Positions 35,994 to 44,322 of a DNA stretch of 64,000 nucleotides are shown here, piece by piece (position 1 is the first letter of the stretch; each line of letters starts with the position of its first letter). The position numbers were made by a program, and so were the translations under genes. Origin of the DNA: DASSUW01 sp963792385 (GTDB lineage: Bacteria > Actinomycetota > Thermoleophilia > Solirubrobacterales > Solirubrobacteraceae); assembly GCA_963792385.1 (NCBI GenBank), contig CAWBVZ010000004.1:124001-188000 (forward strand), written 5' to 3'. Below the pieces are notes generated by a model, which was given only the letters and a program-made list of their open reading frames with translations, ran no database searches and had not been told where the DNA came from.

Positions 35994-36015
35994 TGGATTG
36001 ACGCGGGCACGGCGG

Positions 36016-36027
36016 TACGCTGGTCGC
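36016..36027 (+). promoter_or_regulatory. Leaderless promoter -10 box TACGCT of deoC
   Basis: TACGCT (36016-36021) is six bases before the ATG at 36028. This supports that ATG over an in-frame ATG-proximal upstream start at 35998. No Shine-Dalgarno sequence. Confidence 0.55.
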
Positions 36028-36915
36028 ATGCGACGTCGGCTCACACCGGTCGACCGGGTCGGGGTGGACGAGCGCGCCGCCGTGCTCGGGAAACGCTCGA
36101 TCAAGTCCGATTCCCAGATGGCTGCGATCCGCCTCGCCGTCTCGATGGTCGACCTCACGACGCTCGAGGGCCAGGACACCCCCGGCAAGGTCGCGCAGCT
36201 CGCGGCCAAGGCCGTCTGCCCGGCGCCGACACATCCCGAGATGCCGTCGTGCGCGGCGGTCTGCGTGTACCCGTCGCGGGTCGCCGACGCCCGCCGCGCG
36301 CTCGAGGGCAGCGGCGTGGCGGTCGCCTCGGTGTCGACCGGTTTCCCCTCCGGGCTTACCTCGATGGAGCTGAAGCTCGAGGAGACGCGCCAGGCGGTAG
36401 CCGACGGGGCCGAGGAGATCGACATGGTGATCCCGCGCGACGCCTACCTGTCGGGCGACGACGTGCGCGTCGTCACCGAGGTCGAGCAGGTGAAGGAAGC
36501 GTGCGGCACGGCGCACCTGAAGGTGATCGTCGAGGTCGACGAGCTCGGCGGCTACGACCACATCCGGCACGCGACGCAGCTCTCGATGGAGGGCGGCGCC
36601 GACTTCGTCAAGACCTCCACCGGCAAGGTCGGCAAGGGAGCGACGCCGAGCGCCACGCTGGTGATGCTCGAGACCGTGCGCGACTACGTCAACCGCACCG
36701 GCCGCGTCGTCGGCATGAAGGCAGCCGGCGGCGTGCGCACGAGCAAGCAGGCGATCCACCAGCTCGTGCTGGTGAACGAGACGCTCGGCGAGGAGTGGCT
36801 CACGCCCGACCGCTTCCGGATCGGCGCCTCGTCGCTCCTCAACGATCTGCTGATGCAGTACGAGCACGGGGCCTCCGGGCGCTACCAGCGGCCCGAGGAC
36901 TTCTCGAAGGAGTAG
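36028..36915 (+). CDS. deoC: Deoxyribose-phosphate aldolase
   Basis: 295 residues, with a ~30-residue N-terminal extension relative to short bacterial DeoC. Class I aldolase features are intact: VDLTTLEGQDTPGKV, CVYPSRVADAR, EEIDMVIPRDAYLSGD (proton-relay Asp), Schiff-base Lys in ADFVKTSTGKVGKGA, and the second Lys in GMKAAGGVRTSKQA. It cleaves 2-deoxyribose-5-phosphate to acetaldehyde and glyceraldehyde-3-phosphate. Two aldehyde dehydrogenase genes follow at once (a 2-base gap, then a 4-base overlap) and would oxidise the acetaldehyde or a related aldehyde. Confidence 0.95.
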   Translation: MRRRLTPVDRVGVDERAAVLGKRSIKSDSQMAAIRLAVSMVDLTTLEGQDTPGKVAQLAAKAVCPAPTHPEMPSCAAVCVYPSRVADARRALEGSGVAVASVSTGFPSGLTSMELKLEETRQAVADGAEEIDMVIPRDAYLSGDDVRVVTEVEQVKEACGTAHLKVIVEVDELGGYDHIRHATQLSMEGGADFVKTSTGKVGKGATPSATLVMLETVRDYVNRTGRVVGMKAAGGVRTSKQAIHQLVLVNETLGEEWLTPDRFRIGASSLLNDLLMQYEHGASGRYQRPEDFSKE

Positions 36916-36917
36916 CG

Positions 36918-38378
36918 ATGGCCACGACGACCCCACGCACCGCCCTGGCCTGGGAGTACTCGCCCGCGCCGGAGGCCACCGACCACATCCGGCTCCGGGA
37001 CCGCTACGAGCTGTTCGTGGACGGCGCCTGGCGGCCGCCGGAGGCCGGCGCCTACGAGCCGACGATCAACCCGGCGACCGAGGAGCCGCTCGCCGAGGTC
37101 GCCCAGGCCGGCGATGCCGACGTCGAGGCCGCGGTCGCCGCCGCCCGCGCCGCGCTGCCGCGGTGGCAGAAGCTGCCCGCGCTCGAGCGCGGCAAGTACG
37201 TCTTCCGGATCGCCCGCCTGATCCAGGAGCGTGCGCGTGAGCTGGCGATCGTCGAGTCGCTCGACGGCGGCAAGCCGATCCGCGAGTCGCGCGACGTGGA
37301 CATCCCGCTCGCCGCCGCGCACTTCTTCTACTACGCCGGCTGGGCCGACAAGCTCTCCTACGGCCTCAACGGCCGCGCGAGCGAGCCGATGGGCGTCGTC
37401 GGCCAGATCGTGCCGTGGAACTTCCCGCTGCTGATGGCCGCCTGGAAGCTCGCCCCGGCGATCGCGTGCGGCAACACGGCCGTGCTCAAGCCGGCCGAGA
37501 CGACGCCGCTGACGGCGCTCCTGCTGGCGGAGATCATGCAGGAGGCCGAGCTGCCCGCCGGCGTGGTGAACATCCTGCCGGGCGACGGCTCGGCCGGCGC
37601 CGCGCTCGTGCGCCACCCGGGGATCGACAAGATCGCCTTCACCGGCTCGACCGGCGTCGGCAAGGACATCCAGGCTGCCACGGCCGGCCGCGACATCGGC
37701 CTCACGCTCGAGCTCGGCGGCAAGTCGGCCAACATCGTGTTCGACGACGCCGCGATCGACCAGGCCGTCGAGGGCATCGTCAACGGCATCTTCTTCAACC
37801 AGGGTCACGTGTGCTGCGCCGGCTCGCGGCTGCTGCTGCAGGAGAGCGTCGCCGAGGAGGTCATCGAGAAGCTGTGGCGGCGGATGGGCCTGCTGCGCGT
37901 CGGCGACCCGCTCGACAAGAACACCGACGTCGGCGCGATCAACTCGGCCGCCCAGCTCGAGCGGATCGAGGCGCTGGTGGACGCCGGCGAGCGCGAGGGG
38001 GCGACGCGCCGCACCGTCGCCTGCGCGCTCCCCGAGCGCGGCTACTGGTTCCCGCCGACGTTGTTCACCGACGTCGCGCCGGCGCACCGGATCGCCGTCG
38101 ACGAGATCTTCGGCCCGGTCGTGTCGGTGCTGACCTTCCGCACGCAGGCGGAGGCGATCGAGAAGGCGAACGCGAGCGCCTACGGCCTCGCCGCGGGCGT
38201 GTGGACCGACAAGGGCTCGCGCGCGCTCGCCGTCGCCCGCGCGCTGAAGGCCGGGGTCGTCTGGCAGAACACCTACAACCAGTTCGACCCGACGTCGCCG
38301 TTCGGCGGCTACAAGGAGAGCGGCTTCGGCCGCGAGGGCGGCGCGGGCGGCCTGCGACCGTACGTACGGATTCGATGA
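36918..38378 (+). CDS. NAD(P)-dependent aldehyde dehydrogenase
   Basis: 486 residues, full length. The start ATG at 36918 follows AAGGAG that overlaps the deoC stop, one of the clear Shine-Dalgarno sites here. Motifs: oxyanion Asn in QIVPWNFPLLMAAWKLAPA, coenzyme loop FTGSTGVGKDIQ, general base Glu in LELGGKSANIVF, catalytic Cys near residue 299-300 in NQGHVCCAGSR, and EIFGPVVSVLTF. It oxidises an aldehyde to the acid; acetaldehyde from deoC is the natural candidate. It overlaps the short ALDH-like gene at its 3' end. Confidence 0.93.
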   Translation: MATTTPRTALAWEYSPAPEATDHIRLRDRYELFVDGAWRPPEAGAYEPTINPATEEPLAEVAQAGDADVEAAVAAARAALPRWQKLPALERGKYVFRIARLIQERARELAIVESLDGGKPIRESRDVDIPLAAAHFFYYAGWADKLSYGLNGRASEPMGVVGQIVPWNFPLLMAAWKLAPAIACGNTAVLKPAETTPLTALLLAEIMQEAELPAGVVNILPGDGSAGAALVRHPGIDKIAFTGSTGVGKDIQAATAGRDIGLTLELGGKSANIVFDDAAIDQAVEGIVNGIFFNQGHVCCAGSRLLLQESVAEEVIEKLWRRMGLLRVGDPLDKNTDVGAINSAAQLERIEALVDAGEREGATRRTVACALPERGYWFPPTLFTDVAPAHRIAVDEIFGPVVSVLTFRTQAEAIEKANASAYGLAAGVWTDKGSRALAVARALKAGVVWQNTYNQFDPTSPFGGYKESGFGREGGAGGLRPYVRIR

Positions 38379-39232
38379 CCGAGCGCCTGCCCGTCGCGAA
38401 GACCTACAAGCTCTACGTCGGAGGAGCGTTCGTGCGCAGCGAGTCCGGCCGGCACCTGACCGTCGAAGACCACGCCGGCAACCGTGTGGCGAACGCGCCG
38501 CGCGGGACGCGCAAGGACGTGCGCGACGCCGTCCGTGCCGCCCGCGGCGCGCTGGCGGGCTGGCAGGGCCGCACCGCGTACAACCGCGGCCAGATCCTCT
38601 ACCGCTTCGCCGAGGCGCTGGAGTCGCGGATCGACGAGCTGGCGAGCGAGACCGCACGCCTGCGCGGGATCGAGCCCGCGGCCGCGCGCACCGAGATCGA
38701 GGCGGCCGTCGACCACGCGGTGCACTACGCGGGCTGGACCGACAAGCTGCACGCCGTACTCGGCACCGTCAACCCGGTCGCCGCACCGCACTTCAACTTC
38801 ACCTTCCCCGAGCCGACCGGCGTGGTCGGCGTGATCGCCCCCGAGGAGCCGGACGTGCTCGGCCTCGTCGCCGAGATCCTGCCGCCGCTCGCGGCCGGGA
38901 ACGTCGTCGTGGCGATCACCTCCGAGCGCTGGCCGCTCCTGCCGCTCCATATCGGCGAGGTGCTGGGCGTGGCCGACGTGCCGGCCGGCGTGGTCAACCT
39001 GATCTCCGGCCTGCGCTCGGAGCTCGTGAAGCCGCTGGCGGGCCACCGCGACGTCGACGCGCTCCTCGACAGCTCGGGCGATCCCGAGGTCGTGCGCCTG
39101 GCGGCCGACAGCGTCACTCGCGTCGCGCACCGGCGGGGAGATGACTACCTCGACGTCGCGGGGCTTGACAGCCTCTCGCGGATCGAGCCGTTCGTGGAGC
39201 TCAAGACCGCCTGGCACCCGGTCGGCACGTAG
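38375..39232 (+). CDS. Truncated aldehyde dehydrogenase-like protein lacking the catalytic domain
   Basis: 285 residues from the ATG at 38375 (ATGA overlap). It aligns with only the N-terminal part of ALDH: KTYKLYVGGAFVRSESGRHL, DAVRAARGALAGWQGRTAYN, HYAGWTDKLHAVLGTVNPVA, and PEPTGVVGVIAPEEPDVLGL where a normal ALDH has PWNFP. The catalytic Cys and Glu motifs and the whole C-terminal half are absent, yet the frame is clean and ends with a distinct tail (RIEPFVELKTAWHPVGT). It is therefore probably a stable non-catalytic subunit or a cofactor-binding partner of the preceding enzyme rather than recent debris. Confidence 0.85.
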   Translation: MTERLPVAKTYKLYVGGAFVRSESGRHLTVEDHAGNRVANAPRGTRKDVRDAVRAARGALAGWQGRTAYNRGQILYRFAEALESRIDELASETARLRGIEPAAARTEIEAAVDHAVHYAGWTDKLHAVLGTVNPVAAPHFNFTFPEPTGVVGVIAPEEPDVLGLVAEILPPLAAGNVVVAITSERWPLLPLHIGEVLGVADVPAGVVNLISGLRSELVKPLAGHRDVDALLDSSGDPEVVRLAADSVTRVAHRRGDDYLDVAGLDSLSRIEPFVELKTAWHPVGT

Positions 39233-39233
39233 C

Positions 39234-40310
39234 TCACAGCGCGCGCAACTGCTCCAACGTGTGGCCGGACAGGCCGGCCGTCGCCATCGTCCGCTTCGCC
39301 TCGCCGCGGAAGTCGCGCGCCATCACGACGGACGCGATCTCGATGATCGCGTCCATCACCGGAGTGGGCACGCCGATCGTGCGACCGAGGTCCGAGAGGA
39401 AGACCATGCCGTACCCGACGTCCTCGGTCAGGTAGCGGTTGTCGAGCTTGCTCTGCGCACGGATCCCGCGGAACCCGGGCGCCGCCGAGTAGCCGGTCGA
39501 GTAGTTCTCCTCGACCATGTAGCCCTGCAGGATGCCCATCTCGGGGTCCGAGAGCACGGGCACGTCCAAGGCCGTGGCGAGCGCGAGGCGCTCGGCGTCG
39601 ACGCTCTCGATCAGCCGCCCGACGCTCTCGGTGACGCCTTCCTCGTAGAAGTCGAACTCCCCGCCGGTCCGCTCGATCAGCGCGGCGTTCAGCAACGTCA
39701 CGGCCGGGTGGATCACGGGGTTGCCGTTCTGCAGCGTGGTCTGGAAGACGCTGCCCGCGGCGGTGAGCCCGGGATAGACCTCGAGCAGCGCGGCGTGCAG
39801 CGCCTCGGTGCCGCTGCGCGGGACGGCGGCGATCGTGAGGCCGGCGTCGAGCTTGAGGAAGACGCGCATCACCCCGGGGTCGGTCACGCGCACCGCGTAG
39901 GGCAGCGTGCTGGTCTCGCCGATGTTGTAGGTGTCGTCGTCGAGCGCCAGCCCGAGGGTCGTCTTGAAGACGAGGCTGCCGGCGCATGAGCTCGGGCAGA
40001 CGACGATGTTCTGCCCGGGCCGCAGATGCGGCTGGGCGGCCGCGGCGATCGGCGCGGTGGCGAAGGCCGGGCTGACCGCGAAGATCAGGTCGGCGCCGTC
40101 CAGCGCCTGCGCGATGTCGTGGCCCGCGTAGGCGATCTCCGCGAAGCCCTCCAGCTGCCCGGAGCTCCGGAGCCCACCCTGGGCGGCGATCGCCGCGACG
40201 TTCGCCGGGAAGTGCTCGAAGTCGAACAGACCGACCTGGTGGCCGTGCTGCGCCCAGTCGAACGCGACCGCGCAGCCACCGTTGCCCGAGCCCAGGACCG
40301 CGACCTTCAT
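39234..40310 (-). CDS. Opine (octopine/nopaline) dehydrogenase family oxidoreductase
   Basis: 358 residues. The N-terminal NAD(P) fold begins MKVAVLGSGNGGCAVAFDWA (GxGxxG variant), with the acidic residue in VGLFDFEHF. The C-terminal helical domain has FQTTLQNGNPVIHPAVTLLN, FDFYEEGVTESVGRLIESVD and RYLTEDVGYGMVFLSDLGRT; the conserved His in NPVIHP is the expected catalytic residue. The family reductively condenses an amino acid with a 2-oxoacid. Its ATG touches the TGA of the phosphoesterase gene (TGATG), so the two are translationally coupled. Substrates are unknown. Confidence 0.85.
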   Translation of the reverse strand: MKVAVLGSGNGGCAVAFDWAQHGHQVGLFDFEHFPANVAAIAAQGGLRSSGQLEGFAEIAYAGHDIAQALDGADLIFAVSPAFATAPIAAAAQPHLRPGQNIVVCPSSCAGSLVFKTTLGLALDDDTYNIGETSTLPYAVRVTDPGVMRVFLKLDAGLTIAAVPRSGTEALHAALLEVYPGLTAAGSVFQTTLQNGNPVIHPAVTLLNAALIERTGGEFDFYEEGVTESVGRLIESVDAERLALATALDVPVLSDPEMGILQGYMVEENYSTGYSAAPGFRGIRAQSKLDNRYLTEDVGYGMVFLSDLGRTIGVPTPVMDAIIEIASVVMARDFRGEAKRTMATAGLSGHTLEQLRAL

Positions 40311-42157
40311 CAGCGTGGGTCGCGCACGACGAGCTCCACGTTGCGGTCCTTGCGCGTGCCGGACTTGGAGCCGCCGCCGGCCGATCCCTCTACGCCCGAG
40401 TCCTGCGGGTCGTTGAACGCGAGCGTGCGCGCCACCGACGCGAGCTGCGCCGGCGTGAACGCGCTCGCCGGACCCGGCGCGGGCGCGGCCACCGGCGCCG
40501 CCGAGTCGAGCAGCGTGCCGAACAGCGAAAGCGTGCCGTCGTCGTTGTCCATGATCTCGATCAGCCGGCTCTGCTCCGGCCAGTCGATGTGCGACGCGGT
40601 GTTGATCTGCCAGAAGCCGTGGCCGCGCTTGCCGCTGAAGAAGCGCACGCGGTTGGCGTGCGTGTGGCCGGCCACGTAGCTGATCACGTTCGGGTTGGCC
40701 TCGAACAGCGCCGCGACGGTCTTCTTGCCCTTCTCTCCGCGGTGGATCGGCGTGGAGCGGCGCGGGTCGCGGTCGCAGCCGGGCTCGTCCGCGGGCTGGC
40801 ACGCGCCGGCGTCCTCGTCGGCGCGGGCGTTGTCCATCGTCTCGATCGTGTGGTGGCCGAACGCCACTACGAGCTGGTGGCGCTTGCGCGCCGCGGTGAG
40901 CTCGCCCTTGAGCCAGCGGTACTGCGGGTCGTCGAGGTTGCCGTTCTGCCCGCCGCCCTCGCCGACGGTGTCGAGCGAGATCAACCGCAGTCCGCGCTTC
41001 GGCGACCAGGAGTAGTAGCTCGCCGTGCCGGCCGACGCGGTGAGCTGCTTCTTCGGCGTGTACGCGAAGCCGTGCTTGCGCTTGCCGTTGATGAGCTTGC
41101 GGTACTCGACCTTGGACACGATGTGGCGGTCAGGATCGGGCGCGACAGAGCGGCCGCTGGCGAGCAACTGGGCGATGAAGGCGGGGTCGCCGAAGGCGGC
41201 GAACAGCTCGTCCGCGGACTTGTTCTGGTACACGGACGGGTCGAAGGCCGCGCTCGGAAAGACCTTCAGGCAGCCGGTCGCGATGGCGCGGAAGAGATCG
41301 GTGCTCGCCGGCGCGTTGCCCTGGATCAGGCCGTCATGGTTGCCACGCGAGATGAACCACGGGACATCGAGCCCGGCGGCAACGAACGGCGCCTGCGCAC
41401 GCTCCATCAGCCCCGGATACCGCGGGAACGCGGCGTACGGGCCGGCGACGGGTGCCGCCACGTCGGGATCCCAGAAGCCCGCCTTACGGTCGTCCGGCGC
41501 CGTCGCGTAGTCGTCGTAGTCGCCCATGCCGGTGTACTGGCGCGCGGCCACGTCGGCGTCGATGGCGGCGGCCTGCGACGCCGAGGCTCCGGGGCACGGG
41601 TTGGTCGCGCTGATCGGCTTGCCCGAGTACGGGTCGACCGTGCCGCCGTCGAGCACCGTGCGGAACCAGGTCGTCTCGTTGAACTGCTGGTTGTCGGCCA
41701 GATCGCCGGTCGTAAGCGCGAATGCCAGGCGGCCGCGCTTGCCGTTGCCCTGCTTGACCGGGCTCCGCCGGTTGGCGTTCACGCTGCGCACGACCGAGTC
41801 GAACACCTGCAGGCCCATCGCCTCCTGCGGGCGCCAGGACGACTTGATCTCACCGCCGGCCGGGTCGGCGAAGTCCACGCGGGCGGGAGACATCTCGTCG
41901 GCGATCTGCGGATCGGTGAGCTGCGCGAACAGCAACAGCGAGCGGCGCTGACGGGCGCGTGCGGGCCGCGCCTTGGCGCCGGCGCCCCGGCGGACGACGT
42001 ACTTCTCGCCGCCGACGGCCGTCAGAGCCTGGTAGCCGGTCCCCCCGGCGGGCGCGATGCGGTGTCGCAGCGTCGTGTCGGCGAAGGCAGCGGAGCCGAC
42101 GAGGAGGACGGCGGCGGGCACGGTGACCGCCGCGAGCAGGCGCGAACGAGGGGACAT
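40310..42157 (-). CDS. Secreted calcineurin-like metallophosphoesterase
   Basis: 615 residues. A signal peptide (RLLAAVTVPAAVLLVGSAAFA) is followed by the phosphoesterase core: FAQLTDPQIADE (first Asp), LTTGDLADNQQFNET, WFISRGNHDGLIQ, VVAFGHHTIETMDN and SYVAGHTHANRVRFF, so all metal-ligand blocks are present. A long insertion at residues ~145-260 with CPGASASQAAAID and a Ser/Gly-rich C-terminus are lineage-specific. It hydrolyses a phosphoester outside the membrane. The start is supported by TAGGAT six bases upstream. It is the first gene of a two-gene operon with the opine dehydrogenase. Confidence 0.87.
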   Translation of the reverse strand: MSPRSRLLAAVTVPAAVLLVGSAAFADTTLRHRIAPAGGTGYQALTAVGGEKYVVRRGAGAKARPARARQRRSLLLFAQLTDPQIADEMSPARVDFADPAGGEIKSSWRPQEAMGLQVFDSVVRSVNANRRSPVKQGNGKRGRLAFALTTGDLADNQQFNETTWFRTVLDGGTVDPYSGKPISATNPCPGASASQAAAIDADVAARQYTGMGDYDDYATAPDDRKAGFWDPDVAAPVAGPYAAFPRYPGLMERAQAPFVAAGLDVPWFISRGNHDGLIQGNAPASTDLFRAIATGCLKVFPSAAFDPSVYQNKSADELFAAFGDPAFIAQLLASGRSVAPDPDRHIVSKVEYRKLINGKRKHGFAYTPKKQLTASAGTASYYSWSPKRGLRLISLDTVGEGGGQNGNLDDPQYRWLKGELTAARKRHQLVVAFGHHTIETMDNARADEDAGACQPADEPGCDRDPRRSTPIHRGEKGKKTVAALFEANPNVISYVAGHTHANRVRFFSGKRGHGFWQINTASHIDWPEQSRLIEIMDNDDGTLSLFGTLLDSAAPVAAPAPGPASAFTPAQLASVARTLAFNDPQDSGVEGSAGGGSKSGTRKDRNVELVVRDPR

Positions 42158-42192
42158 GCGGCGATCCTATCCGGGGCGCTACTTTGCGGGGC
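42158..42192. promoter_or_regulatory. 35-bp divergent leaderless promoter pair
   Basis: Leftward TAGGAT (complement of 42164-42169) is six bases from the ATG at 42157. Rightward TACTTT (42180-42185) is seven bases from the ATG at 42193. The two boxes do not overlap. Confidence 0.5.
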
Positions 42193-42390
42193 ATGGTCAA
42201 TCGGCGCCCCCGGCTCGAGCTACGCGGTTCGAGCGCGACGCCCGAAGAGGCGGCCGCCGTGATGGCGGCGGTCGAGCAGTTCCTGCGCGACACGACGCCC
42301 CCACCGGCCCCGGAGGGCCCGCAGGAGAGCGCGTGGTTGCGAGCAGCGCGGCGCGAAGGCGTCGACCGCGAGCCCCTTCGGCACTCCTAA
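42193..42390 (+). CDS. Small protein, possible acyl-CoA carboxylase epsilon subunit-like
   Basis: 65 residues from the ATG at 42193. LELRGSSATPEEAAAVMAAV resembles the [LV]xVxxGxPTxEELAAL start of actinobacterial carboxylase epsilon subunits. SAWLRAARREGVDREP fits their C-terminal SxWxxxxR segment, with a Pro-rich linker (TTPPPAPEGPQ) between. Epsilon subunits stabilise the carboxylase complex, and alpha and beta chains are encoded in this window, though not adjacent. The last codons run into the first, degenerate unit of the tandem repeat. The identification is tentative and rests on pattern and length only. Confidence 0.5.
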   Translation: MVNRRPRLELRGSSATPEEAAAVMAAVEQFLRDTTPPPAPEGPQESAWLRAARREGVDREPLRHS

Positions 42391-42472
42391 CCGGGGTCAG
42401 ACCCCTATTCGGCACCCCTAACAGGGGTCAGACCCCTATTCGGGCGCCCTAACAGGGGTCAGACCCCGGTAA
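42389..42472 (+). repeat. 31-bp tandem repeats with GGGGTCAGACCCC palindrome (2.7 units)
   Basis: Units start at 42389, 42420 and 42451. Each contains GGGGTCAGACCCC, a palindrome around a central A, followed in the first two by TATTCGG and a CCCT end. The 3' end of the preceding gene (CCCTTCGGCACTCCT) looks like a worn earlier unit. They could act as REP-like elements or a bidirectional terminator between the small gene and sulfite reductase. Confidence 0.75.
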
Positions 42473-42498
42473 ATAACTAGATCCCGATGGGGATTTGG

Positions 42499-42510
42499 TA
42501 TTTTTGCGGA
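42499..42510 (+). promoter_or_regulatory. Leaderless promoter -10 box TATTTT of the sulfite reductase gene
   Basis: TATTTT (42499-42504) is six bases before the ATG at 42511, in an AT-rich patch unusual for this DNA. It favours 42511 over an in-frame start at 42487. Confidence 0.55.
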
Positions 42511-44322
42511 ATGGAGCCATCGACCACGACGGGACGCAAGGGGTCGCTCGAGAACCCCGAGGTCCGTGAAGACGTACCGGGCCACGTCATTCCGATCCTC
42601 CAGCGCGAGTTCGACGACTTCGACAACGAGGCGGAGAAGTTCCTCGCCGGCGAGACGCCCGAGAACGAGTACATCGGATTCCGGCTGAAGCAGGGGGTCT
42701 ACGGCCAGCGCCAGCCCGATGTCCAGATGATCCGGGTGAAGCTCCCGTTCGGCGGCATCACGCCGGAGCAGATGGAGACGTTCGCGGACGTGATCGAGAA
42801 GTGGGTCCCGCTCAACAAGGGCCACATCACGACGCGCCAGAACATCCAGATGCACCATGTCCCGCTGCGCGACGCGGCCGCCCTGATTCGCGAGATCTCC
42901 GAGGCCGGCCTCTCCAGCCGCGAAGGCTGCGGCAACACCGTTCGCAACGTCACCGCCGACCCGTGGGCCGGCGTCTGCCACGACGAGACGTTCGATCCGA
43001 CGCCGTACGCGGGCGCCTACGTGCGCTACTTCGTGCGCCACCCCACGACGCAGCTGATGCCGCGCAAGGTCAAGACCGCGTTCACCGGCTCGGATTCCGA
43101 CCGTGCGCTGACCGGCATCCACGACGTCGCGTTCATCGCGCGCGAGCGCGACGGGGTCAAGGGCTTCGAGATGCGGATCGGCGGCGGGACGTCGATCATG
43201 CCGCGGATCGCGCCGACGCTGATCGATTTCGTGCGCGCGGACGACGGCGAGTACCTGAAGTACACCGAGGCCGTCCTGCGGATCTTCGATCGCCAGGACT
43301 GGCTGCGCGTCAATCGCGCGCGTGCCCGGATCAAGGTGCTGGTCGACAAGATCGGGATCGAGGCGATGCGCGAGCAGGTCGAGGAGGAGCTGCGCGGCGA
43401 CTGGGTCGCCGAGCGCGACTTTGACCCCCAGCACCGCCTGTTCGTGTACGACGAAGAGCAGAACGCACCCGGTCCGCCGCTCGCGCCGGGCTCGCCGAAC
43501 GGTGACGGCACCGAGTTCCTGCGCTTCCGCAAGGCGAACGTCGAGGCCCAGCGCCAGAAGGGCTTCTCGGCCGTGCAGGTGAAGGTGGAACGCGGCGACC
43601 TCGACCCCGAGCAGCTGCGCGGGCTCGCCGACATCATGCGCGAGTACTCCGGCGGCTACGCCCGCACCACCGTGCACCAGAACTTCGTGCTCCGCTGGGT
43701 CCGCGACGAGGCGGTCTACGACGTCTGGCGGCGACTGTGCGAGCTCGGCCTCGGCGAGGCCGGCGCCGACCAGATCAACGACGTCGTCTCATGCCCCGGG
43801 ACCGACTCCTGCAAGCTCGGCATCACGAGCTCGATGGGCCTCAACCGCGCCATCACCGAACGCATCGAGGCGATGGGCATCACCGATCCGCTCACCCGCC
43901 GCATCCACATCAAGATGTCCGGCTGCCCGAACGGCTGCAGCCAGCACCACATCGGCAACATCGGGTTCTACGGCGCGTCGATCAAGGTCGGCGAGAACAC
44001 GATCCCGGCCTACGTGGCGCACATCGGCGGCAACTACGAAGGCGGCGAGGTCATCTACGGCACGCGGCTGAAGGTGCGGCTGCCGGCCAAGCGCGTGCCC
44101 GACGCGGTCGAGCGCTGGCTGCGCAAGTACGAGGCCGAGCGCGAGGACGGCGAGGGCTTCAACGCCTACGCCGTGCGCGTCGGCACGAAGGAGTTCGAGG
44201 ACGCGGTGCGCGACCTGGCGATGCCGCTCGAGTTCAGCCTCGACACGATGAACGAGTTCATCGACTGGACCAAGAAGGTGCCGTTCGTCGTCGCACGGGG
44301 CGAGGGGGAGTGCGCGGTCTGA
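42511..44322 (+). CDS. Ferredoxin-type sulfite/nitrite reductase (siroheme, 4Fe-4S)
   Basis: 603 residues. Two pseudo-symmetric halves each have a ferrodoxin-like siroheme domain: KGHITTRQNIQMHHVPL in the first and GYARTTVHQNFVLRWV in the second. The cluster ligands are Cys428 and Cys434 (CPGTDSCKLGIT) and Cys472 and Cys476 (SGCPNGCSQHHIGNIG), which bridge the 4Fe-4S centre and siroheme. It reduces sulfite to sulfide (or nitrite to ammonia) with six electrons. The genes that follow are sulfate-activation genes (TGATG coupling to cysD), so sulfite is the more likely substrate. CysH is not found in the window. Confidence 0.92.
   Translation: MEPSTTTGRKGSLENPEVREDVPGHVIPILQREFDDFDNEAEKFLAGETPENEYIGFRLKQGVYGQRQPDVQMIRVKLPFGGITPEQMETFADVIEKWVPLNKGHITTRQNIQMHHVPLRDAAALIREISEAGLSSREGCGNTVRNVTADPWAGVCHDETFDPTPYAGAYVRYFVRHPTTQLMPRKVKTAFTGSDSDRALTGIHDVAFIARERDGVKGFEMRIGGGTSIMPRIAPTLIDFVRADDGEYLKYTEAVLRIFDRQDWLRVNRARARIKVLVDKIGIEAMREQVEEELRGDWVAERDFDPQHRLFVYDEEQNAPGPPLAPGSPNGDGTEFLRFRKANVEAQRQKGFSAVQVKVERGDLDPEQLRGLADIMREYSGGYARTTVHQNFVLRWVRDEAVYDVWRRLCELGLGEAGADQINDVVSCPGTDSCKLGITSSMGLNRAITERIEAMGITDPLTRRIHIKMSGCPNGCSQHHIGNIGFYGASIKVGENTIPAYVAHIGGNYEGGEVIYGTRLKVRLPAKRVPDAVERWLRKYEAEREDGEGFNAYAVRVGTKEFEDAVRDLAMPLEFSLDTMNEFIDWTKKVPFVVARGEGECAV

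Noticed and set aside
38375..39232. Pseudogene fragment of an aldehyde dehydrogenase
   Set aside because: The frame is clean, it is translationally coupled, and the tail is distinct, so a working non-catalytic protein is more likely.
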